Notes under the pieces: generated by a model
Seen by the model: the letters and a program-made list of their open reading frames with translations, nothing else
Told to the model about the DNA's origin: nothing
Databases searched by the model: none
In this document: positions 46,711 to 57,896 of the stretch, one piece after another
Numbering within the stretch: the stretch's first letter is position 1
Layout: each line of letters starts with the position of its first letter
Origin: Hypoxylon rubiginosum
Lineage: Eukaryota; Ascomycota; Sordariomycetes; Xylariales; Hypoxylaceae
Direction of reading: 5' to 3'
Assembly: GCA_902806565.1 (NCBI GenBank)
Contig: CADCXA010000025.1
Span: forward strand, 2,542,001-2,606,000
DNA: 64,000 nucleotides
Translations under genes and position numbers: made by a program

Positions 46711-46748
<38 letters not shown>

Positions 46749-47373
46749 GACGCTAAACCTCCCACGGCCCACGACCATCCAACTTGGAAGTTGATCGCGG
46801 TGCATGTCTAGCCTCAGATGCTGTCGTGCTAGCTTATCGCAAAGCGTTTTCTTTCCCTCCAAGCCTCCGTCGTCAACCAATTCGTTTCCTTTCTTTGTAT
46901 GTATAATTGGTGCAATATTATTCTTAGCCTTAGCCTTAGCTATTCCCAGACAAACAAAGTCGATCAAGCTGTGATTTGTGATTAGTCAAGTTGGGAACAA
47001 TGAATGTGGCCTTTTGAAGTCCACCCGCAACCCGCAACCCGCAACTCGCAGCCCACACCCGTACCCATGCTTGCCGCCCTTCCGCTCCCGTTCCCGTTCC
47101 CGTCTCCTCCGAAGTTCAAGCTCAAGCTCAAGCTCTCGCTCTCGCCGTCTTTGAGGAGCTAGACTGCACGGCTGACTCCAGGTACATCGTTACGCGGCTT
47201 CATTGCCAAAGCTAGCTTGGTAATTCTCGCCGCATACGACCCTACGACATACCATTATAGCACAGGTGCAGAGACTGTCCAACATCATATCCGCTCCTAC
47301 CCTTGTCTATAGAATGATACTCTGGTGCTACGTCGTGCTGTAGCTGAACCATTCGGCTCCCGCGAGGCCAAGT
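42777..47373. other. 4.6 kb divergent spacer, no supportable gene
   Basis: Shared upstream region of the STE11-type kinase and the PH-LRR gene. Contents: AGGTACCT at about 43090, a GATGCCCTAA duplication at about 43354-43374, a T-run at about 44630, a five-copy CATCGAA repeat at 46713-46747 and a short TTAGCC repeat at about 46924. Open frames here (98 codons at 44298, 113 at 45718) lack ATG starts or family motifs. Confidence 0.55.
46713..46747. repeat. CATCGAA x5 tandem repeat
   Basis: Five exact, head-to-tail copies of the 7-base unit CATCGAA, 35 bases in all. A related CATCGAAC sits just before it at 46701. It lies in the spacer about 630 bases upstream of the PH-LRR gene. Confidence 0.9.
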
Positions 47374-50300
47374 ATGGATCTAAAGCCCCTCCCTCCGCGA
47401 CTGACTGAAGGGAGGGACTTCCCTAAAACGCAAAGGCGCGCTTCCTTTTCGGCTATGAAAGCATTGCGGTTGAGGTCGCTTAGCATCAGCTCTCAGATAT
47501 CAAGCTCTTCCGAGGGAGACCCCCCTTCGCCCATCACAACCCGGAGGAGGACCTTGACTAAGAACCGCACCTTTGAGACGCTGAAGGAGGATCTGATCCG
47601 GAGACCTTCCAAATCTTCAACTGAAGACAACACTGAACGTGCATCTGTTTCAACCAGACCTACCAGCCCGTCGGGTACTGGCAGTCGAAGCAACAGTGTC
47701 TATGGCGATTCTACTACTGTCATAAAGTCCGGACCCCTTCAGCCAGAAAGCTCCATATTGAAATCCAGGAAGGAGTTTTTGGTCCTGACACCCCTGGCCC
47801 TGATCAAATTCAGAAGCCGGTCTGCTGCGGTTGACCGCTTCCCGCAGATATCAGCGTCGAACACCACCATTAGCGCATTATCTCCTGTGGATTCATCGAG
47901 TTCGTTAAAAGACTATGGCGCTAGCAGGGAATTATACGTTCCATTAGAGAAGATCGTATCAGCGTTCAACGACGAGGGTACTCGTCCATCCTTTGGTATC
48001 GAAGTCTGGTGGAGTGATCAGAAGAAGGCCGCATGCGCATGCCTTCAGTTGGATTTCAGTTTACCCAACGACCGTGATGAATGGCTAAAGCAGATTCGGC
48101 ACGCGATCAAAACACGAACCAAATCTATCTTGGAAGAACCAACTCCGTCCGATGTTGAACTACAGCTCAAGCAGGTGCTTGGGCCTCAACAAAAAGACGA
48201 TCAGGTAGAAATATACCCAGTCATACCTCGGCGGCCATATGTGATAACGAGGGCAAACTCAAACGAGATTAAAAAGGGCTGGCGAGATAATTCGTCATTT
48301 TATATAGCCTTTGCCAAGAATATTTGTATTCTCGCTCAGTTTATACGGACTTCAGCAGGCCAAAAAGTCAACCCCAGCTTAGTTCAATTCGGTTTGGTGA
48401 CGCTTTCGAAAGTCAATATCATCCTCAACGATGAGAGATTTGATCTAGTATTTCGGTAAGGCTGCTTCACTTCTCCTAACCCCTTCATGCTATTTTCGAG
48501 CAAGAAGCTGGAGTTTATAGACATATCTAACAGACACAGAATACCCCTAGAGAAGCCCAGGAAACTTGAGCTTTCTAGCCGGCATCATCGAAGTATTTCC
48601 TCAAAGCTTTACAGGGCAGATACATATTTAAAGCCAGCTTGGCCTTTGTGGACTCGCCGGGAGGTTTTCTGTATTGACGGTGAAGCACCGCAAATGCCCC
48701 TTCCGAATGGCGAGGACTACGGTGGGTTTATAACGACCCTAGATGCGTTTATCCAAGGCTATAATTGCGCCCCGGTTGAATGGACAGTCCAATGGAAGAA
48801 TGTGCGGCATTCTCCCCAGTTTTGTCTTCTCGATCCCAAGGGTCAGCCTCAGTATACTGCCCTCCAAATACTAGCCGTTTTCCGCGCCTTGCGATTCAAT
48901 GACTTCTTCAAGTCTTTGTCATTCCGCGGCATTGACTTCACCAGTCTCTCTGGTGCCTTTGACAATTCATCCCGTCTTGAGTCTACGGTTTGGCTCTCTC
49001 GGACAGGTTCGTTGCTTGGCATAGCATACAATAGCCACGAGGTATCTTCAAGCTAACATCATTTCAGGTAAACGTAGCCTTACTCGACCAGAATTCGAAC
49101 TTGCGGAAAACTCCTCCGTCTTGTTCCAGGAAATTGTGGCTCTTCTGCTTGGATCAGAGTCCATTCGACATATCGATCTCAGCAACGTTCTCAGCAGAGA
49201 GCCCACAGCACCGCCTTCAGAGAGCAGCCATCCCGCCCCATCTCCGTCGAACCAAGGGTGTGAAGTAGTACCACCCATCATACTATTATGGAAATCTTTG
49301 CAAACTCGCTGCAATTCGATAAGCCTCGATGGAAATTCTCTAGGCGTGTCTGATATCGCAGGTCTCTGTAAGTTTAACGAGACACGTGTGGTAACGCTCT
49401 TTAGCTAATAACTACGCAGCCCGAGTTTTACAGAATAGACCGGATTTCTTGAGAACATTCTCTATTTCACGGTGCCGTCTCGATGAGAATGCCCTTGCCT
49501 TGCTATGGGAGGGGTTACATGAGCAACGCGCGACTATTGAGAGTATCGACGTATCACACAATTTGTGCCGCATAGAAGCAGCAAGAGTCTCAGAGACGCT
49601 CCACGACGCAAGCAAATTACGGCATCTAAATCTTGCAGGTTCGATTAAGGGTAATCTAAATGGACCGTTGTTTCGGCCGTGGAGCGCAACTTCGAGCTTC
49701 GAGCTATGGCATCTGGAGGAGCTAGATCTCTCCGGGTGGAAGGTATGAAACATTATATACCACATTAGGAACCGTGCTGACGTAGTATGATAGGTTAACT
49801 TCGATACCCTTTGCGGAGTGATGAAGTTTGTCGAGCTAGAAGAATCTCGCAGTCTACGCCGTCTAACTCTTATTAATTGCGGCATCTCGGGAGAAATGGC
49901 AACAGGCATCTTCTGCCGACTTGGTGCAGGTCGTGATATGCATTTATCACTGAGCGAGAATCCCCTTGAGGTTGGCTCGACTGACTGGATTGACTTAATT
50001 CATGGCAACGAGGCACCGAGGATGCTTCATCTCGATATGATACAATTTCAGCACGAATCAAATTTTAACCGACTCCTAAAGGCCCTTGCGCAAAACAAAA
50101 CCATCGAATTCTTGAGTATGGTAGGGACTGGTCCGCCAAATCGCGCGAGTTCTAAGACGTCCGAGCTACTCTCTGACTTCTTCGAATCGAACGACGCCTT
50201 GCAGTTTCTGGACTTGTCTGGGTACAGCGGCAAGCTGGAAGATGGTCATCTAGGCTGGGGACTTAGCGGGGCGATGGGTGGACTCAAGAAGAACTCGACG

Positions 50301-50822
50301 TTGCGTCAGTTTCGCGTCCGGAACCACGATATCGGAGCAGCAGAAGACGTGTCCGAACTATGTCGTGTGCTCGCAGCTAATAAGGGGCTCGCCATGTTCG
50401 ATTGTCAGCATAATAACTTCAACCACCACCAATTTACCAAAATCGTTCATGCTCTTGGCTTCAACCAGCAGATCATATCCTTCCCCCTATCTGACGCCGA
50501 TCGAGAATACGCGGTCCAGAAAGAAAAGCGTTCATTCGTCCAGCATCAAGGCCAGCCTGATAAATCATTCCATGTGAAGATGTCGAAATCGGTCGAGAGC
50601 CGCCTGGAGGGACTCCTGAAGTGGGTAGACGAGTATTGGCAGTCCGAGGCCAAGAAGGCACGGGACATCCTTCAGAGGAACAGAGACGACCCTGTCAATC
50701 GCTTACTCGAACTCGAAGGCGAGTACCTTGATGCCTGGAAAGACGAGACTCTTCCTTCCTGGCTAGTCCCGGCTTCCAGGGCTCGTGACAAAGGGAAGGA
50801 GGCGTCTCATTCACCTCAATGA
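47374..50822 (+). CDS. Large PH-domain + leucine-rich-repeat protein (CARMIL-like architecture)
   Basis: Exons 47374-48455, 48501-49006, 49068-49367, 49420-49742 and 49794-50822 give 1079 residues with all junctions in frame. The first about 120 residues are Ser/Arg-rich and disordered. A pleckstrin-homology-like region follows (about 120-255: SILKSRKEFLVLTPLALIKF through WWSDQKKAACACLQLDF and DRDEWLKQIRHAIK). From about 350 onward runs of leucine-rich repeats appear (LEFIDISNRHRIPL, IRHIDLSNV, LRHLNLAGS, LEELDLSGW, LQFLDLSGYSGKL). The C-terminal about 110 residues are charged and helical. A PH-like module followed by LRRs is the plan of CARMIL actin regulators; the rest of that resemblance is inference. 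Intron 1 is short (45 bp) and intron 2 uses a weak donor, GTTCGT. Confidence 0.85.
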
Positions 50823-52082
50823 CCTTTTCCTATTTCAATTTAACTGAGGGGTGGGGACTACATGTCGCTTTGACTAAGCAACGACATCATGTTCATATTC
50901 CGGGCATTGCTTAGGCTGGCCCCATCAATTGATGAGATGTCTTTCATGATGCACACCTCTCCAAGTTTATATCTGCCGGGCACATGAGAAATAGGTGTTG
51001 GCCGTACTCCCCAAATCCCAATGCTCTCAGGTATTGGTCCAGTTGCCACCCTCGCCGAGAAAGGCACTATAGTTTCACGCGAAACGGTTTAATCATTCAC
51101 CAGTTCCGCCTGGCATACCGATAATCTCAGTTGATGGCACACATAATGCTATCCCAACAATGCTACATTGTCCTAATTCCCGCTATATGATGATTCACCG
51201 CGCATTCAACTGAATTACCTCTCAACTCGATTCGTCCTCGACTGCTTCCTCCATGCTATTCGCCAGACTTTAAAAGCCACGCTAGGGACAGAATTTATAA
51301 GAACTAATATCGAGTGTGAATCTCCACCTTCCGGGAAGGGTCTGGATAATATGTCGTCCCTTACGGCCGATGTCAATAAGGAAGCAATTAGAAAAAAAAT
51401 CGGTGTACCGGAATGTAACACCATCACTCCGGGAGGACGGTAGCTATGGGAAAGGTGGTCGACACGATGAGTAAAATTTTAGGAGTCAGAACTGAAGGTT
51501 ATCAACGAGATACTATTTTAATACCCATAGGCAAGCACCCCTAGGCTACGCTTTATGCTATAGTCGAACAGCTAGTGAGCATTGTTTTCGACGATGCTAT
51601 CAAAGATAATGTAATGAGAAATAAATGAGGAATCTACTGAATCTAATAACTTCCCCGTATTTCTCAAAACTTTTTGGTTTATAGAAGTGGTTATAGTGCT
51701 TGCTTGACCTTGGAGAATTATTAACACGAAAGTGTTATGCCTTGATTGCCTGAGAAATATGTGTGAACATATCTATGGTTTAATAGAGCCCCCAATCTTT
51801 GCCATCCCAGTGGGTTGTATACCTACCTAGTATGCTACCTCGTATTACCTGATGATGCAAAAAAAAAAAAATTTCACCAACCGCTTAAACTTGCCAACGA
51901 ACAAACATATAAAAGCGATACGCTTGTATAACGTCGGGCTCGACGTAAGAAAAAAGCAGAGGATCGGCCGAACAAACAGCAGGCTTTCAACCAACAGACA
52001 TTCAAAAGAGTGCTTAGTTGGATCTAAAAATACATACTATATGTACCAACTAACCTGTACCTTTCGTAAAACAGCTGAGTAC
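50823..52082. other. 1.26 kb convergent spacer
   Basis: 3' flanks of the PH-LRR gene and the EthD gene. AT-rich from about 51470 to 51860 with an A-run at 51859-51870. Frames present (for example 51852-52457, mostly antisense to the EthD gene) are shadows. No gene is supported. Confidence 0.5.
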
Positions 52083-52591
52083 CTACAAGTTCGGGACATT
52101 CACGATCTCGCCCGACTCCAGCAGATAAGGCGTGATGTACCCGATAGACATCAAAGCCCTACTAGTATCCACCCACTCCTCCTGGTTCTCGACGGACTTG
52201 GCCCAATCGGGATCCGCGAGGAACCCGCCAATGTCCTTGACGTCGTTGAGGGTGTACTCGATGAAGCAGTCGAAGTCGGCGTAGTCCCACGCCGCCCGGT
52301 ACCCGTCGCCCATGCCGGCCTTCAACTCCGCGTTCATGGCGGCGGGAGTCTCGAACTGGAGGTATTTCTTGGCGTTAAGCGATCCGATCCAGATTCGCGG
52401 CGATTATGGGGGGGGGGGGGGGGGGGGGGGGAGGGAGAAAAACTCACGAGCGAGTAATTGAGGACCCCGCATCGCTTGAAGACCGGGATGGCGAGCGGGA
52501 GGTGCTCTTCGATGATCCATTTCATGAAAGCCTCGTGAGTGCGCTCGGGCCTTCGGTAGTGGGTAAGAGTCAGCTTGACGCGAGTAGCCAT
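52083..52591 (-). CDS. EthD-domain small protein (dimeric alpha-beta barrel)
   Basis: Exons 52448-52591 and 52083-52367 (80 bp intron, phase 0) give 142 residues. The N-terminus MATRVKLTLTHYRRPERTHEAFMKWII...HLPLAIPVFKRCG and the later YRAAWDYADFDCFIEY...DVKDIGGFLADPDW follow the EthD fold used by small dehydratase, decarboxylase or cyclase-like enzymes in fungal polyketide and degradative pathways. The acceptor AAG was chosen because it rejoins NYSL to KYLQFETP in frame. The intron contains a 29-base homopolymer of C on the coding strand, which may be misassembled in length. It sits head-to-head with polyketide-synthase debris, so it may be a leftover tailoring gene. The reaction is unknown. 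Confidence 0.8.
52403..52431. repeat. 29-base poly-G tract (in EthD intron)
   Basis: An uninterrupted run of G on the plus strand lies wholly inside the EthD intron. Length should be treated as approximate because such runs are hard to sequence. Confidence 0.9.
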
Positions 52592-52829
52592 GATGGTGGT
52601 GTTGATTCTTTTTTTCTTCTTTTCAGTGAGAGAACTTGTGATGAGAGTTATGATATGCTCGAGACTGTTGTTAGTTGGAGAAAGGGTGAGATTTCGCTGC
52701 CTTTTCTACCTCGTAGGGCCTGTTGCATGAGGATTCCTAGGGCGGGGGCGGAACACCTCCACCGTCGTTATCTCTTAGATCTGCGCTTCCACGGTCACTT
52801 AGGTATGTTCCGTATAAGCCTACTAACTA

Positions 52830-53850
52830 AAAAATGCGGTGTCATAGAGCACCAGTAATAGTTGACCGCGCGGCTTATGCCTCGTCCTACCAGCCTTTGT
52901 TCAAGAAAAAGGTTAAACTTGCTTGCGTCTTGAATGTGCTGTATTCGGAGGCGAAGATTGTATATATTCTTTGGTCGCTACTAGTTATTAGGCAAGCATA
53001 TCCTACTAATCTTTCGTCAAAAATACCGACCAGTCGATTTAATCCAGATGCGTTCTATCACCCGAACGTAGAGCATCCTGATATGGGTATTATGAACAGA
53101 TTCGGGGTTTATAATCTGACCAGTGATACACAGACGAGTAACGTCAAAAAGGCGTACCTTCTCGATGACAATCCTCTGGTCTTCGACAATGACTTTTTCA
53201 ATATCAGCATCAGAGAAGTTGAATCCATGGACCCTCAACAACGAATCCTCTTAAGAGATAGTCTACGAGGTCATAGAGGCCTCTAGGTAGGTATACCATG
53301 TCGTAGCTCCTTGACTACATCTTAAGAAGTTATGCCGGTTCCTCGATAGGGAATAACCTCGTCGGCATTGTCAAGAACGACAAGTCAGCATTAGCAACTG
53401 GTATGGAAGACCATCTCCTGACGAAGTTCTATGAGAACGGGCTAGGTTTCACTACCTGCCCGAGCCATCTTGGTCAACCCTTCAAGTAGTTTATCCACCG
53501 ATCTCCTAATGTTGATAGGTATCATTGAAGTCGGCGCTGGCACCCCGGCAGTGCGCGACCTCAGCCGGCGATGTTCCGAAAGCTCGAGGTGATCTCAAGT
53601 TACCACGGCTCGGCCTTCCGAATCCGACGCTAAAACCCCATTTTCCCGAGGTCAACACGTATTATTCATTGTGCCCGTAGCGCGACTCATCTCCAACGAT
53701 TCTAACCGCTCGGATTATCTAGGTGCCTATCTGCAATCGACAAAGGAGCTTGTTGAGACGAGCTTGCCTCGGCGCAACCCCTTCCACTTCATCTCCATGG
53801 AGAGAAAAGACCACGACATGATAACCCTCGTAAACTCGGATATTCCGTAA
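52830..53850 (+). pseudogene. Relic of a highly reducing polyketide synthase (KS and methyltransferase pieces)
   Basis: Around 53028-53285 the frame reads SRFNPDAFYHPN, later FDNDFFNISIREVESMDPQQR, the N-terminal part of a ketosynthase domain as found in fungal highly reducing PKS. It ends in a stop before the catalytic Cys region. Only about 70 bases later, 53352-53490 reads EDHLLTKFYENGLGF, typical of the start of the PKS C-methyltransferase domain, and 53521-53544 reads IIEVGAGT, resembling its SAM-binding motif. In an intact enzyme these regions are separated by roughly a thousand residues (acyltransferase and dehydratase), so a large deletion plus several stops has occurred. A further open stretch to about 53850 is unassigned. 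No functional product is possible from what remains. Confidence 0.75.
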
Positions 53851-54116
53851 CCTTAGGTCGGATGACATTCGCGAACTTGAGCCTCACGTGCCGATCAGTA
53901 ATGCCAGTCCACGCCCTTGACGGCCCGTCTGCCCTAGCGTGCTCTCGTAAGACGACGATAGCTCGTTTCAGGTGGTGATATAGCGCACACTGCCCAATAC
54001 CACCCAAGGGTCTTTTTATTCTTTCTTTTCTGGGTAGCATTGTGTAAGCTGGTACGAAGTACACGGTGGGTGAATATCGGGCTTTGGGAATCCCATGTTG
54101 GATCTTACGTCTTGTT

Positions 54117-54138
54117 GGGGGGGGGGGGGGGGGGGGAA
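54117..54138. repeat. 22-base poly-G tract
   Basis: A second long G homopolymer on the plus strand, 1.7 kb from the one in the EthD intron and just beyond the PKS relic. Confidence 0.9.
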
Positions 54139-55673
54139 GATAACGACAAGCCAGGGAGGGAAGACGATTCGTGTGCTCGTGCTTCGGTTTCCCGCTTCCG
54201 AACCTAGTTGTCTGTTTGCCTGCTCTTCGCCGCATGGACATATGTTTGAACCCCATCACGTCCCATCGTAACAAGGCGCGAGGTCAGATGCCGACAGGGG
54301 GGCCCACCTATCCCATCCTACTTCGACTCGACTACCCTGCCATGAGGAATCCAGGGATCCGTACGAGATGAGACGACAAGAAGACGTGCTAAGCTGCGCC
54401 GAAACCTAGATGACTAATTGGTTAGATCAAATCATGATATGTCGGCTTGTTTTACCGGTAGGGATATTTTAGTTAGGATATAGTGGGATCAGCTCGACCC
54501 AGATGTTGACAGCGCGCCGCCCTTTCGGCATTAACATGGTTTACCTAGTCCCGTGCCGCCGTCGGGTTTGTCATCGTGCTTCTTCTTCTTCGGCCGACCG
54601 AAGCGGATATTTTATCATTACCTACATACCTAGTTGCTCACCTGACCTCTACAGTAAAAGCGGGCAAAGGGGCAAAAGCCGATGCGGAACTAGGTAGCCG
54701 ACGGACGGTTGGTTCCGTATCTTGAGCATCGTCGCTCACCCTTAACCAACGCAGACAGCCTAGGTACTGTACCTCGATAGGAGGTATCTAGTGCAGCGCC
54801 TGTCGCATCGCCACGCGAGGAATCGCCGTTGGTCCGCATGGGCTTATACGGGTGCGCGTTTATGTAGGAGGTAGGTTAGGCACGTACGTATGCCTCCATA
54901 TGGAAGAGCCAAGCCTCATCCTCGCGCCCTACTACTGCGAGTGTCCCAATTGCCCAACCTCGGCATCTTGGGGACGAGACTGACGTGATGCGTCGCCATC
55001 ATGAACACTACGTACGGTAGCTTCGCCCATCTCGCATTCGCTCCCCGTCAGCTGATCGATGGGATTGATTGGGCGGGGGAACGAAAACGAGCCATTCTCC
55101 CTCTGTAGTTAACGTTAGATTGTATTGTTTTCCCAGAAGTCTGGAACAAGACAAAAGGACCAAGTTCTTGGGTAGGATTTTTATTTTATTTTCTTCCCCT
55201 TGCATAGAACTCCTTAGGGCTGGAACATATACGTACCTTGTTGACTAATGCATACATGGGCATGTAATGAAAATAAGCAGGGTCCTGCGACCGTCGTATA
55301 ATTATATTATATTTCAATTTCTGCATCGGCCCCTGGCATCCGTAGTCTCTCCCGCTTATATCTTATCTCGACTTGTCTGAACTCCTTACGTGCGAAAAGG
55401 GAACGGCTAACTTAGGAAATAGGTTAGACGCGTTGCTGCTGCGCCCGTCAGCCATTTCCGGGGTGCAGAATGGGCTGAAGGGAAAGGAATATATTGGTCA
55501 TGAAACGTGGCCCCGGATTACCCATTATAGAAACACCAAGAGGATTTGGGCTTGGGAGCATTCGTGGATAGGTACATGTACCTATTCATATAAATTCAGG
55601 AACAACGAAATCTTGTGGGATGAGTCAGATAAGATGGACATGTCCGGGTTGTTGGTAACATGTACCTGCATGA

Positions 55674-55701
55674 GAATGGAGAATGGGGAATGGGGAATGG
55701 G
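55674..55701. repeat. GAATGG(GG) minisatellite
   Basis: Four GAATGG units spaced by one or two purines, in an intergenic spacer. Confidence 0.8.
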
Positions 55702-56557
55702 TATCACAACGTCGGAATGAAAAATCGCAGTCAGATGCTTGGCTTTCATGGTATTGTGTAGCATACCTGCCTACCTAAAGTAAAGCTTAGAATATATTTT
55801 AATGTAGTAGTAATTTAACATATCCCGGGCTACTGTTAAAACCATGACTAGATCCTTAATCATAGTTAATGGTTACAGCAGGTTGTGGCCTAGTTAATTA
55901 GCCTTGGAATATTATTTTTTTTTTAATTTTTTTTACTATGTTTACTTATAGGTTTGAATTCCCTAGGTGACACTTTTTCTTTCTTCCAATACCTAATATC
56001 TATAATCACTTAGGTATTTCTGTTTTTCGTAACGGCTCGTAATGGATAAATAATTTGCCTACCTACCTACTTTAGAGTATTTCCCCTCTCGCCTCTCGTA
56101 CAGAATTCGTTGCCCAAAATGGTATATCCGCATGTAAACTCCAGCCCGTGATAATACCAAGGCTGTCCCCATGACCAGTGAAATGTACTCTTTATCTAGC
56201 ATGATCCATCATTAGATCCATCTGTCCAATCATATAATATACATCAAGCCTCGAACACGTAACCCAGTGCTTTGCTTTGCCCTCGAAAACTAGCATGCCG
56301 TGTCCCACGTAATAAAACAAGGGTATAAAGAAGCCCAGTCTAATTTCCTACTAAGCGCCAAAATGCCATCTTGAGAATAATGTGACTCGTAAAACTCCAA
56401 ACTTTTGTGAACCCGCTCGCCTTGTATCTTGTTGGTGACAACATCTAGCCCAAATTCTATACCCATTCTATATAGCCTGTAGAAGAAAAAAAGATCGAAA
56501 AGGAAAAGAAAGGAAAATAAAAGAAAGAAAAAAGTGATGGATATGAAACAGGTAGGT

Positions 56558-57896
56558 TTAGATATACTTGGGTTGGATCACATCAGCCATCCAGCCCATA
56601 TCAGTGACAAGATCCTCCAGCCCAGCGTCGACTCCTGACCGACTGAGAAGGTTGGCATTGCTAATAGAGACGCCACTATCCAGCCTGGCCACCAGGTCCG
56701 GTGATCCAAGTGGCGCTGTTGATATGCGGCTTCTGCTTATTGGTTTGTCGCTATGTGTTGTAGGATGAGGTAAGCTGTATCCTGTGATTGGCGAGTGGAT
56801 GTGTTTCGGGATGCTGCGGCTTTCATCGTTGCTTCGGCGAGCTCCCTGGATAGAGAAGGGCTCATCTGAAATAGAAAAGACATCCTCACTCTCGTCGTCC
56901 GATTCGTCAAAGAAGGAATATTGACTCAGGTCACGGGATTCAGTCGACCGAGGAGAGGCCGGAGAAACTAAGCTCGACGACGTTGTCGAGAAGGAGAAGT
57001 GTGAACGAAGGTCGAGTTTGATATCAACCGCCTCGGGTCGAACATCAACAGGTTCAATAACATTGTCTTCCTGTGTCGAGTCGACAGGAACAATGGTGGC
57101 GGTTGACTTGTTCTTGTTAGCCTCGAATGAAGAGGACGAGATACTTCGTTGAAAGGGTGGAGGCGACAACACGGTAAACGGAGCAGTTTCGGATACCGCC
57201 GAGGTCGCAAAGTTGTCGTCGTCTTCATTCTCTTCGACAATCTCATCCGGAATCGAAAGCTTCGGTGTTGGCTCCACGACGGGTGGTGTTTGAGGTAGGT
57301 CGTCGGACAAAAGAAACCTTCGGAGGGATTCCGGAGACATATCACGAGAACGGACACTTCCCGACGGCGTATTACTCCTTGGTGGTTCGTCGAAGTGTTT
57401 GCTCTCCTCGCCGTACTGACTCTCCACCTCGGTTTCGCTGCCGGCATCACTATCTTGGTAGCATCCCTTCTTGCGTCCAAAGAATCTTCGAGCGGCGCCG
57501 GTCCATCGGGGCGCAGGTGAGAGGGAGCGAGCTGATCGTTTGTAGACAAGCGACATTGCTGGTGCAGATCCGAGACGAAGGTCTGGAAGACTAGGTACTG
57601 GTGGGGCCGGTCGTGGTGTCATGAACTTGTCTTTAGGGTCCATCGTCTTAAAGTCGGTGGCCCTCAAAGAGTTCATCGAGGCACTTCGATTTCTTAATAG
57701 AGTATGCTCCAGGGGAACCTCGAGGGTGTTGACAGTTTGTCCAGGAAGGTAAGGACACGCATTAGTTGTGGGTACGGTAGGATCATGCGTTTCCATCGAC
57801 CCATCCAGCTCATACTGGTGAAACAGTTAGCAAAGAAACGAGAAGGCTAAGACACAGGTTTTATAGACTCACATAGTAGTAATATGTCTGACCCAT
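56558..57896 (-). CDS. Conserved-looking Ser/Pro-rich protein of unknown function
   Basis: Exons 57873-57896 (only 24 bases, MGQTYYYY) and 56558-57814 (58 bp intron with a CTAAC branch site) give 426 residues. The junction reads TYYYYYELDGSMETHDP, in frame. I do not recognise a domain. The chain is disordered throughout: NACPYLPGQTVNTLEVPLEH near the start, an RRFFGRKKGC basic patch at about 115, many SP/TP sites and acidic clusters (EENEDDDN, DESDDESEDVF), suggesting a phosphoregulated scaffold or membrane-adaptor protein. The C-terminus (GLEDLVTDMGWMADVIQPKYI) looks like an ordered short motif. The uneven conservation-like islands make a real gene likely; function is unknown. Confidence 0.75.

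Larger units (their letters stand above)
53851..56557. other. 2.7 kb spacer after the PKS relic, no supportable gene
   Basis: Holds a 22-base poly-G tract (54117-54138), a GAATGG minisatellite (55674-55701), TAGGTAC/TACCTA motifs and AT-rich stretches with T-runs (about 55913-55935) in the 3' flank of the next minus-strand gene. It may include unrecognisable further debris of the polyketide locus. Confidence 0.5.

Noticed and set aside
46920..46940. TTAGCC repeat resembling a telomere
   Set aside because: Unit differs from the fungal TTAGGG telomere repeat, only two to three copies, and flanked by genes on both sides.
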